This document shows, in pieces, positions 30,430-37,566 of a stretch of DNA of 37,566 nt; within the stretch, counting starts at the first letter, position 1, and each line of letters opens with the position of its first letter. Source of the DNA: an uncultured Collinsella sp. Its GTDB lineage: Bacteria; Actinomycetota; Coriobacteriia; Coriobacteriales; Coriobacteriaceae. The position numbers and the translations under genes are program-made. The notes below the pieces were generated by a model, which had not been told where the DNA came from, did no database searches, and was given only the letters and a program-made list of their open reading frames with translations. The stretch spans positions 1 through 37,566 of the forward strand of contig CATXJW010000018.1 in NCBI GenBank assembly GCA_958370325.1. The letters run 5' to 3'.

Positions 30430-31455
30430 CTACAGGACAGCCGCCAGCGCGTCGATGTCCTCCTGCGTCGTGGCCCAGCTGGTGCAAAAACGCACCACGG
30501 TGCGGGTCTCGTCGTACTTTTCCCAGTACTCAATCGAGGCGTGCTCGCGAATGCGGGCCATGTCCTCGTTGGGCAGAATCACAAACTGCTGGTTCGTGGG
30601 CGTCTCCAAGAAAAACTCGTAGCCGCGCTCGTGCAGCACGCGACGAAGCGCCTGAGCGGTCTCAATCGCCTGGCGACCAATCTCAAAATACAGGCCATCG
30701 GTAAAGAGCGCCTCAAACTGCACACCCGTCAGGCGGCCCTTGGCCAGCAGCGCGCCGTGCTGCTTAATGCGCGGAATGGGATGCGCCGGGGCGTGCATGC
30801 CGCAAAACACCACGGCCTCGCCGCAAAGCGCACCGCACTTGGTGCCGCCGATGTAGAACACGTCGCACAGCTGCGCCAGCTCGGGCAGGGTAATGTCGCA
30901 CTCATCGGCCGCCAGCGCATAGGCCAGGCGAGCGCCGTCCACAAACAGCGGAATCTCGCGCTTCTGGCACACCGCATAAATCTCGGCCAGCTCGGCCTTT
31001 GAGTACAGCGTGCCATACTCGGTCGACAGGCTCACGTACACGGCGCCCGGGAACACCATGTGCTCGCAGCTCTCGTTTTCGTAGAACACCTGGATATAAC
31101 TTTCGAGATCCTCGGCGTGCATCTTGCCCTCGTAGCCGGTGATGGTGAGCACCTTGTGGCCGCCAAACTCGATGGCGCCCGCCTCGTGGCAGGCAACGTG
31201 GCCGGTCTCGGCGGCAACGACGCCCTCGTACGGCGCGAGCAGCATGTCAATCACCGTCGCGTTGGTTTGCGTGCCGCCCACCAGCAAAAACACGTCGGCA
31301 TCGGGAGCCTGACAGGCCTCGCGGATAAGCTGCTTGGCACGCTCGGTATGTGCATCGGTGCCGTAGCCGGGCTGCGGCTCCATATTGGTGTCGACGAGTG
31401 CCTGCAGCACCGCCGGATGTGCACCGTGGGAATAGTCATTGTTGAACGCGAGCAT
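30430..31455 (-). CDS. Low-specificity L-threonine aldolase / beta-eliminating-lyase family enzyme
   Basis: This 341-aa PLP enzyme (fold type I) starts with FNNDYSHGAHPAVLQAL, like threonine aldolases. Lys206 in FYIGGTKCG is the expected Schiff-base lysine and Asp173 in FVDGARLAYA pairs with the pyridine nitrogen. GGTQTN (60-65) forms part of the phosphate site. It probably splits threonine or allo-threonine into glycine and acetaldehyde. GAGAGG precedes the ATG. It lies 45 bp after the PAP2 gene and is last in a presumed mfd-PAP2-aldolase unit. Confidence 0.9.
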   Translation of the reverse strand: MLAFNNDYSHGAHPAVLQALVDTNMEPQPGYGTDAHTERAKQLIREACQAPDADVFLLVGGTQTNATVIDMLLAPYEGVVAAETGHVACHEAGAIEFGGHKVLTITGYEGKMHAEDLESYIQVFYENESCEHMVFPGAVYVSLSTEYGTLYSKAELAEIYAVCQKREIPLFVDGARLAYALAADECDITLPELAQLCDVFYIGGTKCGALCGEAVVFCGMHAPAHPIPRIKQHGALLAKGRLTGVQFEALFTDGLYFEIGRQAIETAQALRRVLHERGYEFFLETPTNQQFVILPNEDMARIREHASIEYWEKYDETRTVVRFCTSWATTQEDIDALAAVL

Positions 31456-31500
31456 GGCAATCCTCTCTTACCAGGTATCGTCCAGATGATTCAAACGGGG

Positions 31501-32364
31501 CTATTGTACGCCGTTGGGATAGGCAATACGCGCGGCAAGGCACTCAAGTGCCAACACCAGGGCAAAGCCGCAGCTCACGTCAGTCAAAAAGTGTGCACCG
31601 ATCACGATGCGGCCAAAGGCGACGAGCGCCGCGACCACGGCAGCGACCCAAAAGACCACGCGGCGGCGCGACGGCTTTTCCTTAAAGGCCGCCGCGGGAA
31701 GCCCGGCGAGCATAAGGCCGATCGCCGCGTGCGCCGTGTGTCCGCTCGCAAACGACTTGAAGCCGTCCCTGATCACGCCAGCGGCGATATAGGCCCACTT
31801 GTCGGGGTTGCCGATCACCCACCACGGCTGAAAATTGAGCCCCGGCGTGACCTCGATCACGCGCATGCGCGGGCGCGACCACAACGGCTTAACAATGACG
31901 TTGAGAATGATGGCCTGAGCAACCCACACGGCAAGCACCATCAGCGCCCAGCGCGTGAGATCGTCGGGGTCGGTGTCGCGCGTAAGGCGATAGGCGATGA
32001 GGTTGGCCGCGATGGCCAGCGTAAACGTCAGTACCAGCTGAAACGCGATGAGCTTGCCGCCGACGCGCAGCGATCCGATAATCTCGTAGCCGACCAGGCC
32101 CACGTTGATCAAAACGCCCAGCGCGGCGAGCCACTTGCTCGCCTTGGAATCGGGGCGTGCCGAGCGCACGAGCATAACGCCCGCGACGCTCGCCGTCAGC
32201 TCAAACGGCAGCTCGCCGGCGGCCTCGATAAAGCGGCCGTACATGCTGCCGATGTTGAACAGCGCGCTCGAGATTTGGTAATCGAAAAAGGTGCCCACGC
32301 CCAGGCAAAGGGCAAGGATAACCGCTATAGCAGCGGCGTCTTTCTTGTAGATGTACCCGAACAT
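31501..32364 (-). CDS. PAP2-family membrane phosphatase
   Basis: This 287-aa protein has about six membrane helices and the three PAP2 signature blocks in order: KPLWSRPR (KX6RP-like, about 159-166), SFASGHTA (PSGH-like, with Ala for Pro) and GRIVIGAHFLTDV (SRX5HX3D-like, with Gly for Ser). Family members dephosphorylate lipid phosphates such as undecaprenyl diphosphate or phosphatidic acid. The exact substrate is not clear. AAAGGAAAG precedes the ATG. It lies 56 bp after mfd. Confidence 0.88.
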   Translation of the reverse strand: MFGYIYKKDAAAIAVILALCLGVGTFFDYQISSALFNIGSMYGRFIEAAGELPFELTASVAGVMLVRSARPDSKASKWLAALGVLINVGLVGYEIIGSLRVGGKLIAFQLVLTFTLAIAANLIAYRLTRDTDPDDLTRWALMVLAVWVAQAIILNVIVKPLWSRPRMRVIEVTPGLNFQPWWVIGNPDKWAYIAAGVIRDGFKSFASGHTAHAAIGLMLAGLPAAAFKEKPSRRRVVFWVAAVVAALVAFGRIVIGAHFLTDVSCGFALVLALECLAARIAYPNGVQ

Positions 32365-32420
32365 ACTTTCCTTTCGATGAAACCAGAGTGCCCAAATGGG
32401 GCGTTTGCAGCGTCGATCCG

Positions 32421-35400
32421 TTAGTCATCGTCGGACGCACCGAGCTGCTGCAGCAGCATGAGCGCCGCGGCCACCGGGCCGGTGCCGTCGTTGGCGTCGA
32501 GGCCGCGACCCAGGCCGCTGCCCGCGCCGGCGCCCGCCTTGTAGGGCACCGACAGCTTGCGGCTCTTGGGGAAGTTCACCGCGCCATAGCGATTCTTGAA
32601 CTCAAAGGCTACCTTCTTGGGAACGTCAACCCCCAGGAAGGTAATGCGCCCACCGCTGAGCGTGACGCTCTCGAGCCCCAGGCGCTCACCGCGAATGCGG
32701 ATGCGCGCGCGGTTGAACAGGTTGAGTCCCGCCAACGGCAGCTCACCGTGCGCAGCCTCGGTCTCCTCCTGCACCTCGTCGATACTCTCCAGGTCCTCAG
32801 CCGCCGCGAGCTTGCGGTACACGAGCACGCGCTGGTCCACCGCCGGCATGTACTCCTCGGACAAGAAGTAGTCGGCCGGCAGGTTGATGCCCACGCTCGC
32901 CGCCTCCACGCCGGCATCGTCATCGCCGCGCGCCTCGGCCACGGCCTGACCCAGCATCTGCGTAAACAGGTCAAAGCCCACGCTCGACAGGTTGCCGTGC
33001 TGCTCGGCGCCCATGAGCGAACCGGCGCCGCGGATCTCCAGGTCGCGCATGGCGATGCGCATGCCACTGCCCAGGTCCTGGAACTCGGAAAGCGCGGTCA
33101 GGCGTGCCGTGGCCTCCTCGGTAAGCGGCAGCTCGCCGGGGAACATAAAGTACGCGTAGGCCTGCGTGGCCGAACGGCCCACACGGCCCTTGAGCTGGTA
33201 GAGTTGCGCCAGACCCAAGCGCTGCGAGTCCTCGATGATAAGCGTGTTGGCGGTCGCGTTGTCGATACCGCTCTCCACGATGGTCGTGGCGATGAGCACG
33301 TCGATCTTTTTGGTCGCGAACTCGATCATCACGTCCTCGACCTCGCGCGGGCTCATCTTGCCGTGCGCCACGCCCACGCGCGCCTCGGGCGCGGCCTCGT
33401 GCACGCGCGCCACGGCGTCGTCGATGGTCTTGACGCGGTTGGATACGTAGTACACCTGGCCGCCACGACCCACCTCCAGGCGAATCGCCGCGCTCACCAC
33501 GTCGGGGTCGTACTCCCCCACGTGCACGATCACGGGACGGCGCCCGGTCGGCGGCGTGGTGATCAGGCTCATGTCGCGCACGCCGCTCGTGGCCATCTGC
33601 ATGGTACGCGGGATGGGCGTTGCCGAAAGCGTGAGCACGTCAATCTGCTCGCGCAGGTTCTTGAGCTGCTCCTTGTGCTGCACACCAAAGCGCTGCTCCT
33701 CGTCGATGATCACCAGGCCCAGGTTCTTGGGGTTCACGTCGGCCGAAAGCAGACGGTGCGTGCCAATAAGCACATCGATCGTGCCCTCGGCAAACGCCTT
33801 GAGTGCGCGCTTTTGCTGCGTCGGGGTGCGGAAGCGGCTGAGTACCTCGACCTCGAGGCCAAACGGGGCAAAACGCTCAAAGAACGTCTCGTAGTGCTGC
33901 TGGGCAAGAATGGTCGTGGGGCAGAGCACCATGACCTGGCGGCCGGAGTCCACGCACTTAAACGCCGCACGCAGGGCGACCTCGGTCTTGCCAAAGCCCA
34001 CGTCGCCGCACAGCAGGCGGTCCATGGGCTTGGGTGCCTCCATGTCGGCCTTGATGTCGGCAATAGCCTCCAGCTGGTCGCGCGTCTCGTCGTAGGGGAA
34101 GCTCTCCTCCATCTCGATCTGCTCGGGCGTGTCGGGCGGACAGGCGATACCGGTAATCGACGAGCGGCGCGTATACAGGTCGACCAGGTCAAACGCCAGC
34201 TTTTTGGCGTTCTTGCGCGCCTTGTTGGTGGCACGCGTCCAGTCGGCGGTGTTGAGCCTGGTCAGGCGCGGCTTGTCGCCGTCGGGACCAACATAGCGCG
34301 TGATGCGGTCGACCTGCTCGAGCGGCACATAGAGCTTGTCGCCATCGGCATATTCCAGCAAAAAGTAGTCGCGCTCCTTGCCGCCCACTTCCTGGCGCGC
34401 GATCTCGCTAAAGAGCGCGATGCCATGCGTGGCGTGCACCACGTAGTCGCCCGGCTTAAAGGGGAAGGTGATCTGCGTAATATCGACCTTGCGACGGCTG
34501 CGCGCGCGGTTGGCGTCCATGCGGGCGTTGAGGTCGGCGATCGAGAACACGGCCAAATTGGCGTCGGGCACTACCACGCCCTGCGGCAGGGCAGCGTCCA
34601 CAAAGGTCACACGCCCGCGCGAGATGGTAGGCACGGCAGCGCCGGCGGCAGCCTGGGCCGCGCCCGCCTCGAGCGAGCGGGCGTTGAGCGCATCGGCCTT
34701 ACGCTCGCGAATGGAGGCATGGGCCTCCTGGCGGGCAGCACGGTCGGCGGAATCCGCTGCTGCCACGCGCACGCGGTCGCCGATAGCGCCGGCATTTTCG
34801 GGGGCGGCCGTCAGCGATTCCTCAAAGGTAATGCCCTCGTCGCCAAAGGTGAGCTCCATCGACTCGCGCGCGCCGCGGTCGGGGATGGCAAACACGCAGG
34901 CATAGCGCTTGCCCACGACCTCCTGGATGCGCGTCATAAAACGGTTGTCCGAGCCTGCGATGGCAGGCTGCTCAATCTTGAGCTCGGCCGTCACCGCACC
35001 GCCGGCACGGATGAGGCTCACATAGTTCAGGCGTTGCTGGGAACCAAAGTCGAGCTGCTGGGCACGCACGTACAGGCCGTCCAAGCGGTCGACCCCCGCC
35101 TCGCCGGCACGCGCCTCGATATCCTCGTAGGCGCGCAGGCAATCGTCGAACAGCGAGCGCGGCTCGGACAGCACCACGAGCGCCTTGCCGCTCACATGCG
35201 ACAGCGGGCTCACGGTTTGGCCGTACATCACCGGCAAAAAGCGGTCGAGCTCAGGCGTGACGATGCGCGCATCCACCATCTCGAGCAGCGCCGCCAGCTT
35301 GCTATCGTCTTGGCTTGCGCGGTAGAGCGCCACATGCATGTTGTGGACGGCGTCGTCGGTGAGTGCGAGCTCGCGACAGGGGAAGATCTCGATGCTGTCC

Positions 35401-36053
35401 TCGTTGCCGATGGTCTGGCCCGTGGAGCTCACCATGCGGCGGATGCGGTCAATCTCGTCGCCGAAAAACTCAATGCGCACGGGTGCCTTTTCCTGCGCGG
35501 GAAACACCTCGACGGTGTCGCCGTGCACACGGAACAGGCCGGGCGCGTCGGCGGCGCCGGCATTGGTGTAGCCCATGCCTACCAGACGCTGCGGCACCTC
35601 GTCAAAGGGAATCTCCTCGCCCACCGCAAAAGTAGTGGACTCCCAGTAGCGGCTCTCGACCGGCGGCACGCAGCGCAGCAGTGCGCGGGCCGAGGCGACC
35701 ATGATGCAGTTGTCCCCGCGCACGATGCGCCCGAGCGCCTCGCAGCGCTGGGCCACCACGGCGTCGTCGGGCGCCTGCTCGCGCCAAGGGTAGTCCTTGC
35801 GCTCGGGAAAACGGCACACATGCGCCAGGCCCACGTAGGCGGCAAGGCTGCGCGCAGCGCGATCGGCCGCATCCTCGCCACTTACGATGTAGACCGTGGG
35901 GCGCGGACGACGTGCAAACTGGGCGGCGGCCATAAGCGTGCGACCCGACTGCGACACAGCCAGCGTCACGTCCTCGCCGGCATCGAGTCCGGCCTCGACG
36001 ATCTGCAGCGCCTCGGCAGTGTAGAGCTGCGCGGCTATACGGTGAATGAGCAT
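32421..36053 (-). CDS. mfd: Transcription-repair coupling factor
   Basis: This 1210-aa motor protein frees RNA polymerase stalled at DNA damage and recruits UvrA. The order is normal: an N-terminal UvrB-like region (about 1-340), a CarD-like RNA-polymerase-interaction domain (FKPGDYVVHATHGIALF, about 480-550), and a RecG-like translocase with Walker A CGDVGFGKTEVALRAAF and DEEQRFGVQHKE. The TRCF C-terminal domain follows (EYMPAVDQRVLVYRKLA). The ATG at 36053 has GGAGGAAC upstream; the in-frame ATG at 36080 lies before it without support. A terminator-like hairpin stands only 26 bp before the start codon, which may attenuate expression. Confidence 0.96.
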   Translation of the reverse strand: MLIHRIAAQLYTAEALQIVEAGLDAGEDVTLAVSQSGRTLMAAAQFARRPRPTVYIVSGEDAADRAARSLAAYVGLAHVCRFPERKDYPWREQAPDDAVVAQRCEALGRIVRGDNCIMVASARALLRCVPPVESRYWESTTFAVGEEIPFDEVPQRLVGMGYTNAGAADAPGLFRVHGDTVEVFPAQEKAPVRIEFFGDEIDRIRRMVSSTGQTIGNEDSIEIFPCRELALTDDAVHNMHVALYRASQDDSKLAALLEMVDARIVTPELDRFLPVMYGQTVSPLSHVSGKALVVLSEPRSLFDDCLRAYEDIEARAGEAGVDRLDGLYVRAQQLDFGSQQRLNYVSLIRAGGAVTAELKIEQPAIAGSDNRFMTRIQEVVGKRYACVFAIPDRGARESMELTFGDEGITFEESLTAAPENAGAIGDRVRVAAADSADRAARQEAHASIRERKADALNARSLEAGAAQAAAGAAVPTISRGRVTFVDAALPQGVVVPDANLAVFSIADLNARMDANRARSRRKVDITQITFPFKPGDYVVHATHGIALFSEIARQEVGGKERDYFLLEYADGDKLYVPLEQVDRITRYVGPDGDKPRLTRLNTADWTRATNKARKNAKKLAFDLVDLYTRRSSITGIACPPDTPEQIEMEESFPYDETRDQLEAIADIKADMEAPKPMDRLLCGDVGFGKTEVALRAAFKCVDSGRQVMVLCPTTILAQQHYETFFERFAPFGLEVEVLSRFRTPTQQKRALKAFAEGTIDVLIGTHRLLSADVNPKNLGLVIIDEEQRFGVQHKEQLKNLREQIDVLTLSATPIPRTMQMATSGVRDMSLITTPPTGRRPVIVHVGEYDPDVVSAAIRLEVGRGGQVYYVSNRVKTIDDAVARVHEAAPEARVGVAHGKMSPREVEDVMIEFATKKIDVLIATTIVESGIDNATANTLIIEDSQRLGLAQLYQLKGRVGRSATQAYAYFMFPGELPLTEEATARLTALSEFQDLGSGMRIAMRDLEIRGAGSLMGAEQHGNLSSVGFDLFTQMLGQAVAEARGDDDAGVEAASVGINLPADYFLSEEYMPAVDQRVLVYRKLAAAEDLESIDEVQEETEAAHGELPLAGLNLFNRARIRIRGERLGLESVTLSGGRITFLGVDVPKKVAFEFKNRYGAVNFPKSRKLSVPYKAGAGAGSGLGRGLDANDGTGPVAAALMLLQQLGASDDD

Positions 36054-36078
36054 GCTGTTCCTCCGGCATCGCAACGCC

Positions 36079-36106
36079 AAAAGCCCGCCGAGGCAAGCTC
36101 AGCGGG
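36079..36106 (-). terminator. Terminator-like hairpin in the mfd leader
   Basis: Minus-strand CCCGCTGAG (36098-36106) and CTCGGCGGG (36084-36092) form a 9-bp stem with one G-T pair and a 5-nt loop, followed by CTTTT. It lies 25 bp before the mfd start. Confidence 0.55.
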
Positions 36107-36178
36107 TCGTTCGTCAAATTCGTTGCCTGTCATGGTAGCGCATGGAGAGGACTCCAGCTCAAGCGTACGCCCAGCCCC

Positions 36179-36214
36179 GCAAAAAACGCCAGACGGACGA
36201 GCCGCCTGGCGTGA
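36179..36214 (-). terminator. Terminator after the zinc-ribbon gene
   Basis: Minus-strand ACGCCAGGCGG pairs with CCGTCTGGCGT and is followed by a T-run, about 25 bp after the stop. Confidence 0.85.
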
Positions 36215-36239
36215 TGGAGACAAATTCTAATTCCGGAAT

Positions 36240-37307
36240 CTAGTCGTAATTGATGCTTTGCAGAGTGAAAGAAGGAGCGCCGTCGTCAGCGGTAACCTTT
36301 ACCACGGCGGTCCCGGACATCATGGGCGTAGAGTCAGCCCCAATCGTCGACTTCAGTTGATCGGCAGGCAACCCATAAACGCTCTCAGGAACATCAGAGA
36401 TCAAAGGAGAAGAGATGCCGTTATAGCTCAGCGCAACATAAGCCTCAAATGTAAGGCAATACGTGTTGTCACCCAGGTCTTCCGCGCCCGAAACGATTGC
36501 CGGAATAGGCGAGCCGGCAAAGCCGTGCATCTCATTAAAGTACAGGTAGCCGTCCTGAACCGTAGCCCTCGTTGCCAGATTGTCAGGCAGTCCGTCATCA
36601 GCGTCGATATGCATCTCGTCATCGGATAACGTTACGCCAAACAGTCGGTTCATCTCGCGCTTCATGGAATCAACGGGGACCTTGCTGGCATAGGATTTGC
36701 CGTCCACATCCCCACCCCTTTCCACGCGATTCGTAGTGTTTTCGAGCAGGTGGTTAAAGACGAAAATCGTCATGCCCCGTTTTTCCTCTGCAGTCAGACC
36801 GTCCGCCGCATCAAACGAGGCTAACCCACCTGCCCCGTCGCGCGCAAACTGTTCCTCCGTAAAGTTCGACAGAAACAGATTCGCGGCGGCATAGGTTGCC
36901 TGGTCATTGAGGTCGACCTTTACGCTGCTGCCCGTCTGCTCGGGCTCTTCCGGCTCTTCTTGCTCTTCGGCAGGCTTCTCCTTGGCGCTTCCCTTGTCCT
37001 TGTGCTCGGCCGAACCCTCGTCGGACCCAAGCACCGTAATCTGCGATGAGCCACCCTGCCCAAGCGGTCCCAACACGCCGGTCAGCGCCAGCGCAGCGCC
37101 ACCGGCCACCAGCACGCCCGCTACACATATGCCGATAATCACCGCTCGCTTATGCGACCTCTTCTGCACGGGAGGCATTCCTACCGCCGGCATCGGCGCG
37201 GGCTCGGCGGGCGCGGCCGCCGGAGAAGTGGCGCCCATGCGCGCCCCGCAGTTCGTGCAAAAATCGGTTCCGTCGGGCATCTCGGAGCCACACTTGGTGC
37301 AAAACAT
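36240..37307 (-). CDS. Zinc-ribbon single-pass membrane protein of unknown function
   Basis: This 355-aa protein begins with a zinc ribbon: MFCTKCGSEMPDGTDFCTNCGARMG, with ligands Cys3, Cys6, Cys17 and Cys20. An Ala/Pro linker follows, then one membrane helix preceded by KRSHKR (AVIIGICVAGVLVAGGAALAL, about 56-76). A Lys/Glu/Pro-rich linker (about 98-125) leads to a C-terminal domain of about 225 residues that I do not recognise and that should lie outside the cell. The ATG at 37307 is preferred because it starts at the zinc ribbon. A GTG at 37325 is possible. A TGTTGCGCAACA palindrome (37374-37385) lies upstream. Confidence 0.8.
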   Translation of the reverse strand: MFCTKCGSEMPDGTDFCTNCGARMGATSPAAAPAEPAPMPAVGMPPVQKRSHKRAVIIGICVAGVLVAGGAALALTGVLGPLGQGGSSQITVLGSDEGSAEHKDKGSAKEKPAEEQEEPEEPEQTGSSVKVDLNDQATYAAANLFLSNFTEEQFARDGAGGLASFDAADGLTAEEKRGMTIFVFNHLLENTTNRVERGGDVDGKSYASKVPVDSMKREMNRLFGVTLSDDEMHIDADDGLPDNLATRATVQDGYLYFNEMHGFAGSPIPAIVSGAEDLGDNTYCLTFEAYVALSYNGISSPLISDVPESVYGLPADQLKSTIGADSTPMMSGTAVVKVTADDGAPSFTLQSINYD

Positions 37308-37426
37308 ACTCGGGCATCCCCTCACAACAAACGGTATCTGTCGCCATCATATTGAGCCTTCGCGGCGCAAATGTGTTGCGCAACATTAGCCGCCGTCTTC
37401 GGGTGCCGGCAAAACGCGCCGGGCAC

Positions 37427-37566
37427 CTACCCCGTCACCCGTACGCTGGGGCAAAGGTCTGCCAGCGGGCACTCGTCGCACTTAGGTTTGCGAGCGTCAC
37501 AGATCTCGCGGCCAAAGGTGATCCACTGGTGGTTGACCGACTCCCAATACTCGTGCGGCAAAATCT
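37427..37566 (-). CDS. nth: Endonuclease III, C-terminal fragment (cut by the window edge)
   Basis: The last 45 residues of a protein run in from the right edge on the minus strand and end with TAG at 37427-37429. HEYWESVNHQWITFGREIC is the end of the HhH-GPD glycosylase fold. Cys-X6-Cys-X2-Cys-X5-Cys (CDARKPKCDECPLADLC) is the [4Fe-4S] cluster loop of Nth, a DNA glycosylase/AP lyase for oxidised pyrimidines. A MutY or UV-endonuclease relative would have a similar loop, but the short tail favours Nth. The rest of the gene is outside the window. Confidence 0.85.
   Translation of the reverse strand, partial: ILPHEYWESVNHQWITFGREICDARKPKCDECPLADLCPSVRVTG

Noticed and set aside
32388..36230. Open frame of 1280 codons on the plus strand opposite mfd
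   Set aside because: It mirrors mfd codon by codon, has no recognisable domain and is His/Arg/Val/Gly-rich as expected for the complement of GC-biased coding DNA. mfd itself is certain.
1..37566. tRNA, rRNA, prophage or plasmid functions
   Set aside because: I saw no tRNA-like cloverleaf with the conserved TTCGA arm, no rRNA sequence, and no integrase, capsid or replication genes.

Overview
The window is high-GC DNA with compact operons. Its content is two mannose-family PTS transporters, many GntR/UTRA regulators, an M16 peptidase, a HicAB pair and many small palindromic repeats. This points to a gut actinobacterium of the Coriobacteriia, most likely Collinsella or a close relative. The assignment is by gene content and style; no rRNA or tRNA gene was seen.

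The main theme is a repeated sugar-amine module. Four paralogous SIS-domain proteins of the FrlB/GfrEF/FraB deglycase type (4267-5301, 15550-16518, 22510-23493, 27819-28811) each lie close to a GntR/UTRA repressor (6595-7308, 16663-17427, 19679-20398, 29017-29739). Modules 1 and 3 also carry a complete mannose-family PTS: separate IIA, IIB, IIC and IID in module 1, and fused IIAB plus IIC and IID in module 3. Modules 2 and 4 have no local transporter. All four SIS proteins keep a Glu and a His 16 residues apart, as in the catalytic pair reported for Salmonella FraB. The likely job is PTS uptake with phosphorylation of Amadori-type compounds such as fructose-amines or glucose-amines, then cleavage to glucose-6-phosphate and an amine or amino acid. 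Collinsella intestinalis is reported to consume fructoselysine, which fits. The exact substrates are inference.

Layout. 1-2430: a hypothetical protein and an AlbA_2/ATPase-type regulator with an unusual array of TTATCTCTC repeats upstream. 2480-7310: PTS/SIS module 1 and GntR1. 7589-10627: M16C peptidase. 10630-11700: a cluster of palindromes and hicAB. 11766-15464: 5-formyl-THF cyclo-ligase, MetA, an L-2-hydroxyacid dehydrogenase, a 181-bp inverted repeat and a cyclase-family hydrolase. 15550-19412: SIS2, GntR2 and recQ. 19679-27559: GntR3, a YitT-family protein, a HAD phosphatase, SIS3 with its PTS, and an EamA transporter. 27819-29739: SIS4 and GntR4 in divergent orientation. 29761-37566: GNAT, an L-threonine-aldolase-like enzyme, a PAP2 phosphatase, mfd, a zinc-ribbon membrane protein and the 3' end of nth.

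The second theme is repeats. At least eight families of short palindromes sit at gene ends. One family supplies the last codons and stop codon of two unrelated genes. Several families share a GGGACA-type core in the loop. A separate group has different stems but similar 25-28 nt loops.
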